From: Ligula intestinalis | Taxonomy: Eukaryota; Platyhelminthes; Cestoda; Diphyllobothriidea; Diphyllobothriidae | Length of the DNA stretch: 64,000 nt | Direction of reading: 5' to 3' | Assembly: GCA_036362985.1 (NCBI GenBank) | Contig: JAYGXS010000009.1 | Coordinates: 14,314,743-14,378,742 of the forward strand | Shown: piece after piece, positions 63,351 through 64,000 of the stretch | Position numbering within the stretch: the stretch's first letter is position 1 | How the letters are laid out: each line of letters begins with the position of its first letter | Program-made: the position numbers and the translations under genes | The notes under the pieces: model-generated | Databases searched by the model: none | What the model saw: the letters and a program-made list of their open reading frames with translations, nothing else | Told to the model about the DNA's origin: nothing

Positions 63351-63354
63351 TTGT

Positions 63355-63770
63355 CGGAAGATGGGAGTCAGTGGGCGTGTGGATGAAGGTTGCAGTTAAA
63401 GGGTCTAAGTCTAAGTCAGCATCTACATGTGCTAGTATATTGCGTTGACAATTGTGATGCTTAAAACTCTTCCAAATTTAATCCGAGGAGAAAGGAGAGG
63501 AAGAGGTATAAGACGTAAAAAGCTGACTAACAAAAAGGTCGTTTAGCCTGGAATTCTCACGTTTTATTAGGACGTTCACATCCTTTATTCATTCTCGAGG
63601 ACCTAGTTTGTATATCAGTTCCTTTTTGCGTCTCAACTTTTTGAGATGGGGAGAAGACATTCTGTCAGGTCTAACCACAAGTGTCAAAAGGACAGCAGAT
63701 AGTACAAATTTCATTCAAAAATCTTTAATATAACTGTAGCATGACTCGACATTCGAGTGTTCAAGAAACG
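63355..63770. other. No gene recognised
   Basis: No conserved frames. Possible continuation of the LINE lineage on the minus strand, but no motif is readable. Confidence 0.4.
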
Positions 63771-63779
63771 TGACAGCGA

Positions 63780-63860
63780 TTTTTATAAATAAATAAATGA
63801 ATGAAAAAAAATTATATTTTAGGCCTGGAGGGCCTCGTCATTTGCAAACTTAGTTCTGTG
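63780..63860 (+). repeat. (AAAT)n followed by GAGGGCCTCGTCATT block, second copy
   Basis: TAAATAAATAAATGAATG and then CTGGAGGGCCTCGTCATTTG match the end of the repeat at 41365-41480. Confidence 0.5.
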
Positions 63861-64000
63861 GAAAAATAAACACAAAGTTGATAAATGCTGCTCTGTGTGA
63901 AACAAACACATAGGCAGCGAGAGCGTTTAGTAGTGTTGGTAGATTAATTCATTTTCACCAACATAGCGTCGTTTTAAAATAGTAGTCAACACTCTCTGAA

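Noticed and set aside
41373..63800. CRISPR-like or satellite array
   Set aside because: The (AAAT)n stretches are simple microsatellites; no regularly spaced direct repeats with unique spacers were found.

Overview
The window looks like nuclear DNA of an invertebrate animal. Protein-coding information is split into short exons with GT/AG borders, introns are large, the non-coding DNA is AT-rich, and most recognisable coding sequence is decayed retroelement. The element set (CR1-like, RTE-like, an I/Jockey-type LINE with a PHD-like finger, a Penelope-like element, a Tc1/mariner relic, tRNA-headed SINEs with a shared body) and the large intron in a small housekeeping gene fit a repeat-rich flatworm, perhaps a tapeworm or fluke. 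The phylum is an inference; I did not recognise any species-specific gene.

Host genes. (1) COX11 (copper chaperone for cytochrome c oxidase), minus strand, five exons between 3162 and 5894, all joined in phase 0, about 260 aa. (2) Elongin C, minus strand, two exons at 43731-43921 and 55409-55574, joined in phase 1 across an intron of about 11.5 kb that is packed with retroelements. (3) A Tctex1-type dynein light chain with a long N-terminal extension, plus strand, exons about 33992-34663 and 36074-36370; part of the second exon and its downstream DNA is copied at about 38110-38400 as a decayed duplicate. (4) An unidentified protein on the plus strand with two phase-matched exons, 29714-30179 and 31656-32412 or later; its intron contains a large imperfect inverted repeat of about 1.1 kb. 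(5) A small cysteine-rich, lysine-tailed protein on the minus strand, terminal exon 24339-24632, with a poly(A) signal right after the stop codon.

Layout. 0-3 kb: mariner relic, Penelope-type ribozyme motif, SINE cluster, RTE 3' piece. 3-6 kb: COX11. 6-9 kb: RTE tail, LTR-retroelement Gag relic, Penelope RT relic. 9-13 kb: unique or AT-rich DNA, one repeat copy and a tRNA-Arg-like SINE. 13-21 kb: three CR1-like copies head to tail, then an antisense RT piece. 21-29 kb: paired interspersed repeats, Penelope-type ribozyme motifs, the Cys-rich exon and a short perfect hairpin. 29-38 kb: unidentified gene, inverted repeat and Tctex1 gene, with a GC-rich non-autonomous element in the Tctex1 intron. 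38-43 kb: CR1 3' ends, repeat copies and the second copy of the GC-rich element. 43.7-55.6 kb: Elongin C with an I/Jockey-type LINE, a chimeric RTE and an antisense RTE in its intron. 56-64 kb: CR1 ends, an antisense CR1 with an altered catalytic motif, and a duplicated RT array of another lineage.

Every mobile element seen carries stops or frameshifts. The least damaged is the LINE at 45.7-49.3 kb, with two in-frame stops and one frameshift. The most unusual observations are the PHD-like finger fused to its endonuclease, hammerhead-like cores in several Penelope-type fragments, the intronic foldback at 30.4-31.5 kb, the same-strand GC-rich element pair at 35.3/42.3 kb in opposite orientations, and the jump-back chimera inside the RTE at 51.9 kb.
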